Assembly: GCA_947259915.1 (NCBI GenBank) | Contig: CAMYOC010000048.1 | Span: 62,001-126,000, forward strand | DNA: 64,000 nt | Source of the DNA: an uncultured Gammaproteobacteria bacterium | Lineage (GTDB): Bacteria; Pseudomonadota; Gammaproteobacteria; Steroidobacterales; XN24 | Reading direction: 5' to 3' | Part shown: in pieces, positions 23,540 through 32,157 of the stretch | How the letters are laid out: the number at the start of each line of letters is the position of its first letter | Numbering within the stretch: the stretch's first letter is position 1 | Notes under the pieces: generated by a model | Databases searched by the model: none | What the model saw: the letters and a program-made list of their open reading frames with translations, nothing else | Told to the model about the DNA's origin: nothing | Made by a program: the position numbers and the translations under genes

Positions 23540-23907
23540 GGCTCTCCTCCTTCCCCGTGCTTCGAATTTCGGGTGCCCGCCCCGATTCGCGACTCGACCT
23601 GGTCGAGCACTTCATCTACCGTCCACTCATCGGGCTCCTGCCTGGACCCGCGGCGCACGCCAAACAGATCGATCTTTGCCTCGAGTCGCCGGCCAAAGGC
23701 CAGCACCCGGTAAAACCGCATATCCCGTCGCGCTTGCGGCCGCAGGAAGTCCACCACGGCGGCGATGGCCGCAACGGGACTGAGCAGCAGGTCCTTTAGC
23801 GCGTCGATCAGCAGCTTGACCTGGAAACGGAGCAGATCCCGGAACAGGCGCCAGCGCCGCATCTTCTCGACCCGCGCTGATTGCGGGGAATTGCCCTGCG
23901 CTTCCAT
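23536..23907 (-). CDS. Membrane-associated protein, first gene of the globin operon
   Basis: This 123-residue protein has a basic start, an amphipathic-to-hydrophobic segment (about 29-55, LLIDALKDLLLSPVAAIAAVVDFL) and a charged C-terminal half ending in a helix with DEWTVDEVLDQVESRI. It is probably peripheral or singly spanning at the inner membrane. I do not recognise a named family. Its stop overlaps the start of the secreted protein by four bases. Confidence 0.7.
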   Translation of the reverse strand: MEAQGNSPQSARVEKMRRWRLFRDLLRFQVKLLIDALKDLLLSPVAAIAAVVDFLRPQARRDMRFYRVLAFGRRLEAKIDLFGVRRGSRQEPDEWTVDEVLDQVESRIGAGTRNSKHGEGGEP

Positions 23908-24020
23908 ATAGAATCTCCCTCGGCGAGCGACGCCATCAAGGCCGGCGGCGGCCAGGACGATCCTCGCTCCGATCAGTATGATCTAATCCGATCCACCAAA
24001 CAGGCAACAGAGAGGACCGC

Positions 24021-25127
24021 ATGCCCAAGTATATTGGCGAGGCCGGCTATCAGCACGGCAGCGGCGAGAGCCTCGGCATCCTCATGGTAAATCTCGGCAC
24101 GCCCGATGCTCCGACACCGAAGGCGGTGCGCCGCTATCTGGCCGAATTCCTTTGGGATCCACGGGTTATCGAAGTGCCCAGACCGATCTGGTGGCTGATC
24201 CTCCACGGCGTGATCCTGCGCATCCGGCCGCGTCGCTCCGCCGAAGCCTACGCCAAGGTCTGGACCGATCGGGGTTCGCCGCTGATGGACTGGTCGGTCC
24301 GGCAGCGCAAGGCGCTGCAGAAGGAACTCGACTCCACGCTCGCGGCGCCGGTCCACGTGGCGCTGGGTATGCGCTATGGCAAGCCCTCGGTGGCAGCGGC
24401 CCTGGAGGAACTGCGGGCCAAGAAAGTCCGCCGGTTGCTGGTGCTGCCAATGTATCCCCAGTACTCCGCCACGACGACAGCAACCGTGTTCGACGCGGTC
24501 AGCGATGCGCTGAAACGCTGGCGCTGGATACCAGAGCTGCGGTTTGTCAGCGAGTACGCCGGCGAACCCGGCTATATCGCCGCGCTGGCGGCCAGCGTCC
24601 GCGAGCACTGGGCGACCCATGGCCGCGGCGAGCACCTGCTGATGAGCTTTCACGGCGTGCCGCGACGTTATCTGCTCGCGGGCGACCCCTATCATTGCCA
24701 GTGTCAGAAAACCGGTCGTCTGGTGGCAGAAGCGTTGTTCCTCAAAGAGGACGAATGGTCGCTGAGTTTCCAGTCCCGGGTGGGACGTGAGGAGTGGCTG
24801 CGACCGTACACGGACGAGACGGTCGCGGCGATGGGCCAGTCCGGGCTCAAACGCCTCGACGTGATCTGCCCGGGCTTTTCCGCGGACTGTCTGGAAACGC
24901 TGGAAGAGATCGCGATGCAGAACGAGGAGCTCTTTATCGAGTCGGGCGGCAAGGAAATCTCCTACATACCGGCCCTCAACGCCCGGCGCGACCACATCAG
25001 CTTCCTCACCCAGCTGGTGCTGAGAAATCTCCAGGGTTGGCCGGAGATGTCCCCGGCCTGGGACGGTGAGGCGCTAAAGGATGAGTGGCGCAAGACCGCG
25101 GAACGGGCTGCGGCCAGCGGCGTCTGA
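24021..25127 (+). CDS. hemH: Ferrochelatase
   Basis: This 368-residue enzyme inserts ferrous iron into protoporphyrin IX, the last step of haem synthesis. Family motifs are GILMVNLGTPDAP near the start, YPQYSATTT, the catalytic His in LMSFHGVPRRYL and the CPGFSADCLETLEEI segment. The length is in the usual range. The start ATG follows a GAGAGGACCGC ribosome site. hemF and hemB lie further along in the same window. Confidence 0.97.
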   Translation: MPKYIGEAGYQHGSGESLGILMVNLGTPDAPTPKAVRRYLAEFLWDPRVIEVPRPIWWLILHGVILRIRPRRSAEAYAKVWTDRGSPLMDWSVRQRKALQKELDSTLAAPVHVALGMRYGKPSVAAALEELRAKKVRRLLVLPMYPQYSATTTATVFDAVSDALKRWRWIPELRFVSEYAGEPGYIAALAASVREHWATHGRGEHLLMSFHGVPRRYLLAGDPYHCQCQKTGRLVAEALFLKEDEWSLSFQSRVGREEWLRPYTDETVAAMGQSGLKRLDVICPGFSADCLETLEEIAMQNEELFIESGGKEISYIPALNARRDHISFLTQLVLRNLQGWPEMSPAWDGEALKDEWRKTAERAAASGV

Positions 25128-25130
25128 ATC

Positions 25131-25844
25131 ATGCTCGGCCGGTTTTTGGAGATCAGCATCCACGCGCCGGATCTGCTCGAGTCGATCGGATTTTATGAGA
25201 GCCTCGGACTAAGCGAGGCGGTAGCGGGAGACATCTGGCAGCACGGTTATGGGGTGGTCACGGACGGCAGCGTCACGCTCGGCCTGCACGACTACGCGTT
25301 CCCCTCGCCGGCGCTGGTCTGGGTGCGGCCGCGGCTAGCTGAGTTTGGCCGCGAACTTGAAGCCGACGGCATCAGCCTCGAGTTCATCAAGACCGGGGAT
25401 GAACAATTTAACGAACTGGGCTTGCTTGATCCGGATGGACAGATGATCACGCTGGTGGAAGCCCGTACCTTCTCACCGCCCTCGACGCCGCCTCCACCCC
25501 CGGCCGCGGGTTATTTCAGCGAGTACCGTTATCCGGTCAGACGTCTGGACGACGCGATCGCCTTCTGGGAGTCCATGGGTTTCGTGGCCACGGACGTCAC
25601 CGACCCGCCGTCCGCCCGGGCTGCGCTGACCAGCGACGGCATCGATCTGTGTCTGTACGAATCAGCCCGACGCGAACCGCCATGCCTGGTATTCACCACC
25701 GCCGACATGGCCGACACACAGGCGCTGTTGACCCAGCGCGGTCTGGAGCCGGCGTCATCGGAAGATCAGGTCCTTGCGGTCCCGTGCCTCGCGCTGCAGG
25801 CGCCCGAGGGCACTGCGATCCATATCGTCCACGAGACCCTCTGA
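25131..25844 (+). CDS. Two-domain VOC/glyoxalase-like protein
   Basis: This 237-residue protein has two vicinal-oxygen-chelate half-barrels. The first (residues 1-115) starts FLEISIHAPDLLESIGFYESLG; the second, after a Pro-rich linker (PPSTPPPPPAAG), starts RYPVRRLDDAIAFWESMGF. Members bind metal and act on varied small molecules, so the substrate is unknown. The start is three bases after the hemH stop, so co-expression with ferrochelatase is likely. Confidence 0.82.
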   Translation: MLGRFLEISIHAPDLLESIGFYESLGLSEAVAGDIWQHGYGVVTDGSVTLGLHDYAFPSPALVWVRPRLAEFGRELEADGISLEFIKTGDEQFNELGLLDPDGQMITLVEARTFSPPSTPPPPPAAGYFSEYRYPVRRLDDAIAFWESMGFVATDVTDPPSARAALTSDGIDLCLYESARREPPCLVFTTADMADTQALLTQRGLEPASSEDQVLAVPCLALQAPEGTAIHIVHETL

Positions 25845-25845
25845 G

Positions 25846-26736
25846 TCAGGCACCCGCTGCGGCCAGCAAGCGGCCGATCATCTGCTCGGCCTGCGCCTGA
25901 TAGGCAGCGCCGAACAGATTGAGATGATTGAGCACGTGGTAGAGGTTATACAGCTCGCATCTCACCCCCTCGCCCGGCTGCTGCGGCCAGCGCTCATGGT
26001 AGGCGGCATAAAAATCCGCGCCAAAACCTCCGAATAACCGCGTCATGGCGATATCGGCTTCTCTGTGGCCGTAGTAGACCGCCGGGTCGAAGACGAACGG
26101 CGCGCCTTCTGTGTCCGTGGCCCAGTTACCGCCCCAGAGATCACCGTGGAGCAGCGCCGGCTCGGGCAGGTCATCGGCAAAGAACGCATCCACCACCTGC
26201 TGCAGACGGCGCCCGCTGTCGATCATCGGGCGAGGCCAGCCGCCATCCCGCGCCAGATCAAGCTGGAAACCGAGACGCCGCTCAGCAAAGAACGTGGGCC
26301 AGCTCTCAGCCGACGCATTCAGCTGCGGCGTGCTGCCGATGGTGTTGTCCCGGTGCCAGCCGCATCGATCCGCGAGCTGGCCATGTTGCCGTGCCAGACC
26401 CGCGCCCAGACGTTGCTCGGTGTGGATATCCGGTCGCCCGGTCTCCACATACTCGAGCGCCAGCCACGCTGCGGTTCCGGCAGATCCGACACCGAGCACC
26501 CCGGGTACACGCAAACCACCGGCGCGCTCCAGCTCGGCCAGACCCTCGGCCTCGGCCTCGAACATGGGCAAACTGCCTGCGTCGTTGGTCTTGAGGAACA
26601 CATCGCCGCCGTCGCAGCACAGACGCCAGGCCGCGTTGATGCAGCCGCCAGCTACCGGCACGACCCGCTGCGCGCTCAGCGCCCGCCCCAGGCGCTCCCC
26701 GACATCCGCCAGCACAGCGTCGAGATCGGCGGTCAT
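25846..26736 (-). CDS. Fructosamine/ketosamine-3-kinase family protein
   Basis: This 296-residue protein matches the fructosamine kinase family, which phosphorylates sugar adducts on protein amines so that they fall off. It has the start GGCINAAWRL, the Lys of FLKTN, the catalytic block LLHGDLWGGNW and the metal-binding FDPAVYYGHREADIAM. I chose the ATG at 26734-26736. It follows the exonuclease gene by seven bases on the same strand. Confidence 0.92.
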   Translation of the reverse strand: MTADLDAVLADVGERLGRALSAQRVVPVAGGCINAAWRLCCDGGDVFLKTNDAGSLPMFEAEAEGLAELERAGGLRVPGVLGVGSAGTAAWLALEYVETGRPDIHTEQRLGAGLARQHGQLADRCGWHRDNTIGSTPQLNASAESWPTFFAERRLGFQLDLARDGGWPRPMIDSGRRLQQVVDAFFADDLPEPALLHGDLWGGNWATDTEGAPFVFDPAVYYGHREADIAMTRLFGGFGADFYAAYHERWPQQPGEGVRCELYNLYHVLNHLNLFGAAYQAQAEQMIGRLLAAAGA

Positions 26737-26743
26737 CTGGCCA

Positions 26744-27628
26744 TCACGACGCGGAGGCCAGACGCCTGACCTGTCGACGCAGACGCTGGCCAAAATCGAG
26801 GCGATCGAACAAGGCGTCGAGGGCGGCCTCATCCGGCCTCTCTGTACGCAGATCGCGGCAGCGGATCGACAGCGGCATGTCGGTGACGATGCGGGTCAAA
26901 TCACGAGCCAAAAACGCCGCGTCCCGGTGTTCCTGCAGCCGTTTGACCACGCTCCGGGCGCCGCGGATCGGCAGAGTCTCGACCCGCTCCAGTTGCGCGT
27001 AGAGCGACTCGAGCGAATCGAATTCATCAAACAGAGCCGCGGCGGTCTTGGCACCGATGCCCGGCACGCCGGTAATGTTGTCGACCTTGTCTCCGACCAG
27101 CGCCTGAAAATCCGCCATCCTCTCCGGCGTGGCTCCGAAGCGCTCGGCGATCTCTCCATATTCATAACGGCGGTCGTCGACCGGGTTGAGGAAAACATCC
27201 CCGGGCCGCAGCAGCTGAGCCAGATCCTTATCCCGGGTGACGAGGGCGCTGGACATACCCTCGGCGCGGCCGAGCCAGGCGAGCGTCCCGATGATGTCAT
27301 CGGCCTCGTAACGCGCGTCGGCAAAATGACGCAGGCCGAGCGCGCCGGTTATTTCCCGGCACAGCGCGAACTGTCGCTCGAGTTCGGCGGGCGGCAATTC
27401 ACGATTGGCCTTGTAGGGCGGGTAGATTTCGTTGCGAAATGAGGTCGTCAGACTCTCGTCAAAGGCCACCGCCATATGGGTCGGCTGCGCCCGCTCGAGC
27501 AGATCGCAAAGGAACCCGGTATACCCATAGACCGCATTGACCGGCCGCCCGTCGGCATCACTCATGTCCGGCGGTATCGAGTACCAGGCCCGGAATACAA
27601 ATACGCTGGCGTCGATAAGGTGGATCAA
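26744..27628 (-). CDS. 5'-3' exonuclease/flap endonuclease (PolI-N-like)
   Basis: This 294-residue protein resembles the N-terminal nuclease domain of DNA polymerase I and E. coli ExoIX. It has IHLIDASVFVFRAWYS, the metal-binding acidic residues in ARYEADDIIGTLA and VTRDKDLAQLL, and the helix-hairpin-helix DNITGVPGIGAKTAA. No polymerase domain is attached. I chose TTG 27628 because GGGAG lies six bases upstream and family members start at IHLIDAS; the same frame is open back to a TTG at 27703. Confidence 0.87.
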   Translation of the reverse strand: MIHLIDASVFVFRAWYSIPPDMSDADGRPVNAVYGYTGFLCDLLERAQPTHMAVAFDESLTTSFRNEIYPPYKANRELPPAELERQFALCREITGALGLRHFADARYEADDIIGTLAWLGRAEGMSSALVTRDKDLAQLLRPGDVFLNPVDDRRYEYGEIAERFGATPERMADFQALVGDKVDNITGVPGIGAKTAAALFDEFDSLESLYAQLERVETLPIRGARSVVKRLQEHRDAAFLARDLTRIVTDMPLSIRCRDLRTERPDEAALDALFDRLDFGQRLRRQVRRLASAS

Positions 27629-27844
27629 AGGCCGCTCCCGCTGGCGTGCATCCAGATAAGATCTGTCGTCCGTCTTGACATAAGCCGGGGCCGACAGCCG
27701 CAATGCTGTCGGTAAAGTTTACAACCGGAGCAGTCCTTTCGTCGTGGGATAGAGGGAAACTCTTGCGTTTTCAGATTGTTGTGTAATCCGGCATGGATTC
27801 TGCAATGTTTTGCTAAAGCGTAGCGTCTGACCATGGAATAGTGG

Positions 27845-27982
27845 ATGACAAAGACCTTTTCGCCGTTTTTCGCAGTTCTGCTGGTGGTGCTTTGGATGGT
27901 GCTTGTGGCAGTCGAGCGAGCGTCGGCGGAAGAGGTTCCGAATTCGGGCTGTCACACCAGCGTGACGCTAAGCGGAAGGTAG
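27845..27982 (+). CDS. Tiny secreted peptide, uncertain
   Basis: A 45-codon open frame starts at ATG 27845. It encodes a signal-peptide-like hydrophobic stretch (PFFAVLLVVLWMVLVAV) with an AxA-like cleavage site at ERASA, leaving a mature peptide of about 16 residues with one Cys. The ribosome binding site is poor. The frame sits at the start of a hairpin-rich segment that ends in a strong terminator, so the transcript may matter more as RNA than as message. I recognise no relatives. Confidence 0.35.
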   Translation: MTKTFSPFFAVLLVVLWMVLVAVERASAEEVPNSGCHTSVTLSGR

Positions 27983-27998
27983 GTGCCGCGCGCTACCG

Positions 27999-28090
27999 GC
28001 CTCTGCGGCCGGGGTGAAAACGAGAGGGGGGAGGTGCAGCCTGCGGGCTGCATGTCCGGGAGCCCCGCCATTGGCGGGGCTTCTTTTTTT
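27999..28090 (+). ncRNA. Hairpin-rich segment with terminator (possible small RNA)
   Basis: After the 45-codon frame, three hairpins follow in a row: CCGGCC with GGCCGG near 28000-28016, GCAGCC with GGCTGC near 28036-28051, and the terminator stem at 28061. No open frame explains this conserved-looking structure, so a small structured RNA or a structured 3' untranslated region is possible. The 5' end is unknown. Confidence 0.3.
28061..28090 (+). terminator. Intrinsic terminator
   Basis: A 9-base-pair G+C-rich stem (AGCCCCGCC with GGCGGGGCT, loop ATT) runs straight into a T-rich tract at 28081-28090. It ends a plus-strand transcript coming from the 45-codon frame; the HNH gene on the other strand stops 19 bases further on. 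Confidence 0.85.
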
Positions 28091-28108
28091 CCGGCTTTGC
28101 CTGGCGCC

Positions 28109-28741
28109 CTAGCCGGTCCAGCCGGGCGCGTCGCCCGCCGCCGACAGCCGCGAAAGACGCGCGTGCAGCGGGCTGCTGCGCGGAAAATGCGCGAGCAGAT
28201 ATTCCATCTGGTCGGCAAGCACCCGGCGCCCCTTCAGATAGATGTACTCCGCATAGGTCGGTGTGAACGGCACTGCGAGCAGTTGCAGCGCGGCCTGCTC
28301 CGGCGTGCGTCCGGCCTTGTAATGATTACATCGTCGGCACGCAGTGACGACGTTGGTCCAAGCGTCCTTGCCACCCTGGGATATCGGCGTGACGTGATCA
28401 CGCGAAAGCTGTCCGCCGGGGAAGGTCTCGCCGCAATACAGACACAGAAAGGCATCGCGCTTGAACAAGGCGAAATTGTTTAGCGGCGGCGCGTAGTCGG
28501 ATCGCCGCAGCATGCCGATCTGCGGCGTGCCATGGGTAGCGATGATGGAACTCAGACTCAAAACGGAGCGGAGACCGCTGGCGGCGTTGATACCGCCGTG
28601 GACCCGCATCAATGGCGAGCCACACTCGTAGGCGATCTGCTCGGTGTGATAGAGACGCACCGCCTCCCGATAGTCCACCCATTCCAGCGGCATGCCGGCT
28701 ACGTCAGTCCGGAGAATTTGTTGAAACAGGCTGCTATGCAT
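28109..28741 (-). CDS. HNH endonuclease
   Basis: This 210-residue protein has the HNH nuclease core as LSRDHVTPISQGGKDAWTNVVTACRRCNHYK, with the zinc Cys pairs FLCLYCGETF and CRRC. Its long N-terminal half (VAGMPLEWVDYREAVRLYH, RVHGGINAASGLRSVLSL) matches a conserved chromosomal HNH family in gammaproteobacteria whose target is not known. I chose the ATG at 28741 because the family starts near FQQILRTDV; the upstream in-frame residues look like leader noise. Confidence 0.88.
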   Translation of the reverse strand: MHSSLFQQILRTDVAGMPLEWVDYREAVRLYHTEQIAYECGSPLMRVHGGINAASGLRSVLSLSSIIATHGTPQIGMLRRSDYAPPLNNFALFKRDAFLCLYCGETFPGGQLSRDHVTPISQGGKDAWTNVVTACRRCNHYKAGRTPEQAALQLLAVPFTPTYAEYIYLKGRRVLADQMEYLLAHFPRSSPLHARLSRLSAAGDAPGWTG

Positions 28742-28912
28742 GCTGGCTCGGAGTCCGCGGGCGGCGTCATTCGCCAGAGTTGTTATTCCAGAACGGCGAT
28801 GGAAAATCAATCAGAAATGACCACGGCTGCAGAACGACTGGCATCATCCGTCCCATTGACTACACCCCCTGCGTCGGCCAGATCGGGCCGGAATCCGGCA
28901 GGGGACACGGGT

Positions 28913-28996
28913 ATGGGTGCGACCATTGGCATCGTGCGTGAAGCGGACGAGAAAGAAACCCGCATGCCTCTGGAGCCTGAGATCATAGGCAAATAA
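28913..28996 (+). pseudogene. 27-codon pntA-like N-terminal remnant or leader peptide
   Basis: ATG 28913 opens a 27-codon frame that reads MGATIGIVREADEKETR and stops at TAA 28994-28996. Aligned without gaps to the true PntA start, 13 of 27 residues agree, including the block TIGIVRE. Downstream of the stop the frame shows no further PntA similarity. It is either the stub of a second transhydrogenase alpha gene or a leader peptide derived from one. GGGG just upstream could serve as a ribosome site. Confidence 0.55.
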
Positions 28997-29001
28997 TACG
29001 G

Positions 29002-29061
29002 ACCTCGGGGGAGTCATTCCGGAACCCGGGTCGAAAATCCGACCACCATGCGCCCCGAGGT
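29002..29061 (+). promoter_or_regulatory. Long-range stem-loop in the pntA leader
   Basis: Bases 29002-29010 (ACCTCGGGG) pair perfectly with 29053-29061 (CCCCGAGGT). Inside the 42-base interval a smaller hairpin forms between GGTCG at 29029-29033 and CGACC at 29040-29044. The structure lies between the pntA-like stub and pntA and has no T-run after it, so it is not a terminator. A regulatory leader is possible. Confidence 0.4.
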
Positions 29062-29133
29062 GGTAAACGCGGCTCAGGAGGCTAAACTGTGTCGGGCCCA
29101 AACACTTAAGAACAAGTCGGCAGGAGGAATCCC

Positions 29134-30675
29134 ATGGGGTTAACGATCGGTATCGTCCGGGAATCTCATCCGGGCGAGCGGCGCGTTGCGACGACCCCGG
29201 AAGTCGCGTCCCAGCTCATGAAACTCGGCTACGGCGTCGTCGTACAAAGCGGCGCGGGGGCCGAGGCCAGTTTCTCGGATGACGCATATCGGGCCACCGG
29301 CTGCGAGATTGCCGCCTCCGCCAGGGACATCTACGATCATTGTGACATCGTGTTTAAAGTCCGGGCGCCGGAAGGCGACGAACTCGGCATGCTGCGCTCC
29401 GGGCAGACGCTGATCAGCTTTATCTGGCCCGCCCAAAATCCGGATCTTCTCAAGACACTGACCGAGGCCGGCGTCACGGCGCTGGCGATGGACAGCGTGC
29501 CGCGCATCTCGCGCGCCCAGAAGATGGACGCGCTGAGCTCGATGGCCAACATCGCCGGCTACCGCGCCGTCGTCGAGGCCGCCCAACACTTCGGCCGCTT
29601 CTTCACCGGCCAGATCACCGCCGCGGGCAAGGTCCCGCCGGCCAAGGTCCTCGTCATCGGCGCCGGTGTCGCGGGTCTCGCCGCGATCGGTGCGGCCAAG
29701 AGCATGGGCGCTATCGTCCGCGCTTTCGACACGCGTCCGGAAGTTAAGGAGCAGGTCGAAAGCATGGACGCCGAGTTCCTGATGCTGGACTTCAAGGACG
29801 AGGACGGCGCGGGCGAGGGCGGCTACGCCAAGGTCATGAGCAAGGAGTTCATCGCAGCCGAGATGGCGTTGTTCGCCGAACAGGCGAAAGATGTCGACAT
29901 CATCATCACGACCGCGCTGATCCCGGGCAAGCCCGCACCGCGCCTGATCACCGCCGAAATGGTCGAGTCGATGAAGGACGGCAGCGTGATCGTGGATCTC
30001 GCCGCCGAGCAGGGCGGCAACTGCGAGCTGACGGAACCCGACCAGGTCGTCGTAAAGAACGGCGTGTCGCTGATCGGCTACACCGACCTGCCGAGCCGGC
30101 TGGCCGCGCAGTCGAGCCAGCTCTACGGTACGAATCTGCGCCACCTGCTGACGGACATGACGCCAGAAAAGGATGGCGAACTCGTCGTCGACATGGAGGA
30201 CGAGGCGATCCGCGGCGCGACGATCTGCATCGGCGGCGAGACGACCTGGCCGCCGCCGGCACCGAAGCTGTCCGCCGCGCCCAAGGCCGCGAAGCCGGCT
30301 GCCGCGCCGGTCGCCATACCGGAAACGAAGAAGTCCGCCGCCGGCCCGGTCATGGCGATGGCCCTCGGCGGCCTGGCGCTGTTCGGCCTCGGTGCCGTGG
30401 CGCCGCCGTCGTTCATGGCGCACTTCACGGTATTCGTGCTGGCCTGCTTCGTCGGCTACATGGTCATCTGGAACGTCACGCCGGCGCTGCACACGCCGCT
30501 GATGAGCGTGACCAACGCGATCTCGAGCATCATCGTGATCGGCGCGATGCTGCAGATCAGTTCCGCCGACAGCCTGATCATGTGGATTGCCGGTTTCACA
30601 GTGATGATTACGAGTATCAACATCGCAGGCGGCTTCGCCGTGACGCGACGCATGCTCGAAATGTTCCGGAAGTGA
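29134..30675 (+). CDS. pntA: NAD(P) transhydrogenase subunit alpha
   Basis: This 513-residue protein is the full-length alpha subunit of the proton-pumping transhydrogenase, which drives NADP reduction by NADH with the proton gradient. Domain I (about 1-380) binds [40 protein letters not shown] and DLAAEQGGN. An Ala/Pro/Lys linker leads to four membrane helices (about 405-510). Length and fusion of NAD domain with membrane helices match the E. coli type rather than the split PntAA/PntAB type. AGGAGG lies upstream and pntB follows after seven bases. Confidence 0.98.
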   Translation: MGLTIGIVRESHPGERRVATTPEVASQLMKLGYGVVVQSGAGAEASFSDDAYRATGCEIAASARDIYDHCDIVFKVRAPEGDELGMLRSGQTLISFIWPAQNPDLLKTLTEAGVTALAMDSVPRISRAQKMDALSSMANIAGYRAVVEAAQHFGRFFTGQITAAGKVPPAKVLVIGAGVAGLAAIGAAKSMGAIVRAFDTRPEVKEQVESMDAEFLMLDFKDEDGAGEGGYAKVMSKEFIAAEMALFAEQAKDVDIIITTALIPGKPAPRLITAEMVESMKDGSVIVDLAAEQGGNCELTEPDQVVVKNGVSLIGYTDLPSRLAAQSSQLYGTNLRHLLTDMTPEKDGELVVDMEDEAIRGATICIGGETTWPPPAPKLSAAPKAAKPAAAPVAIPETKKSAAGPVMAMALGGLALFGLGAVAPPSFMAHFTVFVLACFVGYMVIWNVTPALHTPLMSVTNAISSIIVIGAMLQISSADSLIMWIAGFTVMITSINIAGGFAVTRRMLEMFRK

Positions 30676-30682
30676 GGTCGAC

Positions 30683-32077
30683 ATGAATAGCGCTGGCATC
30701 GTTACCGTCTCCTATATCGCAGCGACGATTCTCTTCATCCTCGCTCTCGGCGGCCTGTCGAACCAGGAGACCGCTCGCCGCGGCAACTGGTACGGCATCA
30801 TCGGCATGGCCATCGCCGTGCTGGCGACCATCCTCGGTGTCGTCACACAGCACTACACGCTTCTGCTCGTTGCGCTCCTGATCGGCGGCAGCATCGGCCT
30901 GATGCTCGCGCGCCGCGTGCAGATGACGCAGATGCCCGAGCTTGTCGCCATCCTGCACAGCCTGGTCGGCCTGGCTGCGGTGCTGGTAGGCTTCGCGAAC
31001 TTCATGGATCACTCGACCGCGTTGACCGGGGTCGAGCTGACGATTCACAGCATCGAGACCTATCTCGGCGTGCTGATCGGCGCGGTCACCTTCTCCGGCT
31101 CGATCATCGCCTTCGGCAAGCTGTCCGGTCGCATCAGCGGCAAGCCGTTGATGCTGCCCGCGAGGCACTTCCTCAATCTCGGCCTGCTGCTCGTGGCGAT
31201 CTGGTGCGGCCGCGAATTCGCACAGCAGGCTGCGGTCGGCGGCGGCATGGTGCCGCTGGTGATCATGACGGTTATCGCGCTGATCTTCGGCATCCACATG
31301 GTCATGGCCATTGGCGGTGCCGACATGCCGGTCGTCGTCTCGATGCTGAACAGTTATTCGGGCTGGGCGGCGGCGGCGACGGGCTTCATGTTGAGCAACG
31401 ACCTGCTGATCGTCACCGGCGCGCTGGTCGGCTCGAGCGGCGCGATCCTGAGCTACATCATGTGCCGCGCGATGAATCGCAAGTTCCTCGCGGTGATCGC
31501 CGGCGGTTTTGGCACCGGCGGCGGCACGACGGTGTCCGGCGGCGAAGTCGAAGGCGAAGTCGTGCCGATCCAGCCGGAGGAGACGGCCGAGCTGCTCGCC
31601 AACGCGAAGGAAGTGATGATCGTGCCCGGCTACGGCATGGCGGTCGCGCAGGCTCAGCACACTGTCTACGAAATCACGAAAGCGCTGCGCGGGAAGGGGA
31701 TCAACGTGCGCTTCGGCATCCACCCGGTCGCGGGCCGCATGCCCGGCCACATGAACGTGCTGCTGGCGGAGGCCAGGGTGCCCTACGACATCGTGTTCGA
31801 GATGGACGAGGTCAACGAAGACTTCCCGAACATCGACGTCTCCGTCGTTATCGGCGCGAACGACATCGTCAACCCGGACGCACAGGAGAAACCCGACAGC
31901 CCGATCGCCGGCATGCCGGTGCTCGAGGTCTGGAAGGGCGGCACGACGATCGTGCTGAAACGCAGCATGGCCACCGGCTATGCCGGCGTCGGCAATCCCC
32001 TCTTCTACAAGGACAACACACGGATGCTGTTCGGCGATGCCAAGGACAGCCTCGACGCGGTGCTGAAGGCGCTCTGA
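30683..32077 (+). CDS. pntB: NAD(P) transhydrogenase subunit beta
   Basis: This 464-residue subunit has nine or so membrane helices (about 1-265) and a C-terminal NADP-binding domain III with [52 protein letters not shown] and the closing [22 protein letters not shown]. Together with PntA it forms the proton channel. It follows pntA by seven bases and ends shortly before an intrinsic terminator, so pntA-pntB is a two-gene transcript. Confidence 0.98.
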   Translation: MNSAGIVTVSYIAATILFILALGGLSNQETARRGNWYGIIGMAIAVLATILGVVTQHYTLLLVALLIGGSIGLMLARRVQMTQMPELVAILHSLVGLAAVLVGFANFMDHSTALTGVELTIHSIETYLGVLIGAVTFSGSIIAFGKLSGRISGKPLMLPARHFLNLGLLLVAIWCGREFAQQAAVGGGMVPLVIMTVIALIFGIHMVMAIGGADMPVVVSMLNSYSGWAAAATGFMLSNDLLIVTGALVGSSGAILSYIMCRAMNRKFLAVIAGGFGTGGGTTVSGGEVEGEVVPIQPEETAELLANAKEVMIVPGYGMAVAQAQHTVYEITKALRGKGINVRFGIHPVAGRMPGHMNVLLAEARVPYDIVFEMDEVNEDFPNIDVSVVIGANDIVNPDAQEKPDSPIAGMPVLEVWKGGTTIVLKRSMATGYAGVGNPLFYKDNTRMLFGDAKDSLDAVLKAL

Positions 32078-32113
32078 CAGACGACGCCTGCTCCAAAGTA
32101 TTGTGAAGCAGAG

Positions 32114-32140
32114 AACCCGGCCCTGAGCCGGGTTTCTCTT
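32114..32140 (+). terminator. Intrinsic terminator after pntB
   Basis: An 8-base-pair stem (AACCCGGC with GCCGGGTT, 5-base loop) is followed by the T-rich tail TCTCTT, 37 bases after the pntB stop. Confidence 0.75.
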
Positions 32141-32157
32141 GTGCCGGCACGGGCGGC

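Noticed and set aside
29140-30699. A 519-codon frame antisense to pntA
   Set aside because: It is His/Arg/Asp-rich without domains and comes from the strong third-position G+C of pntA.
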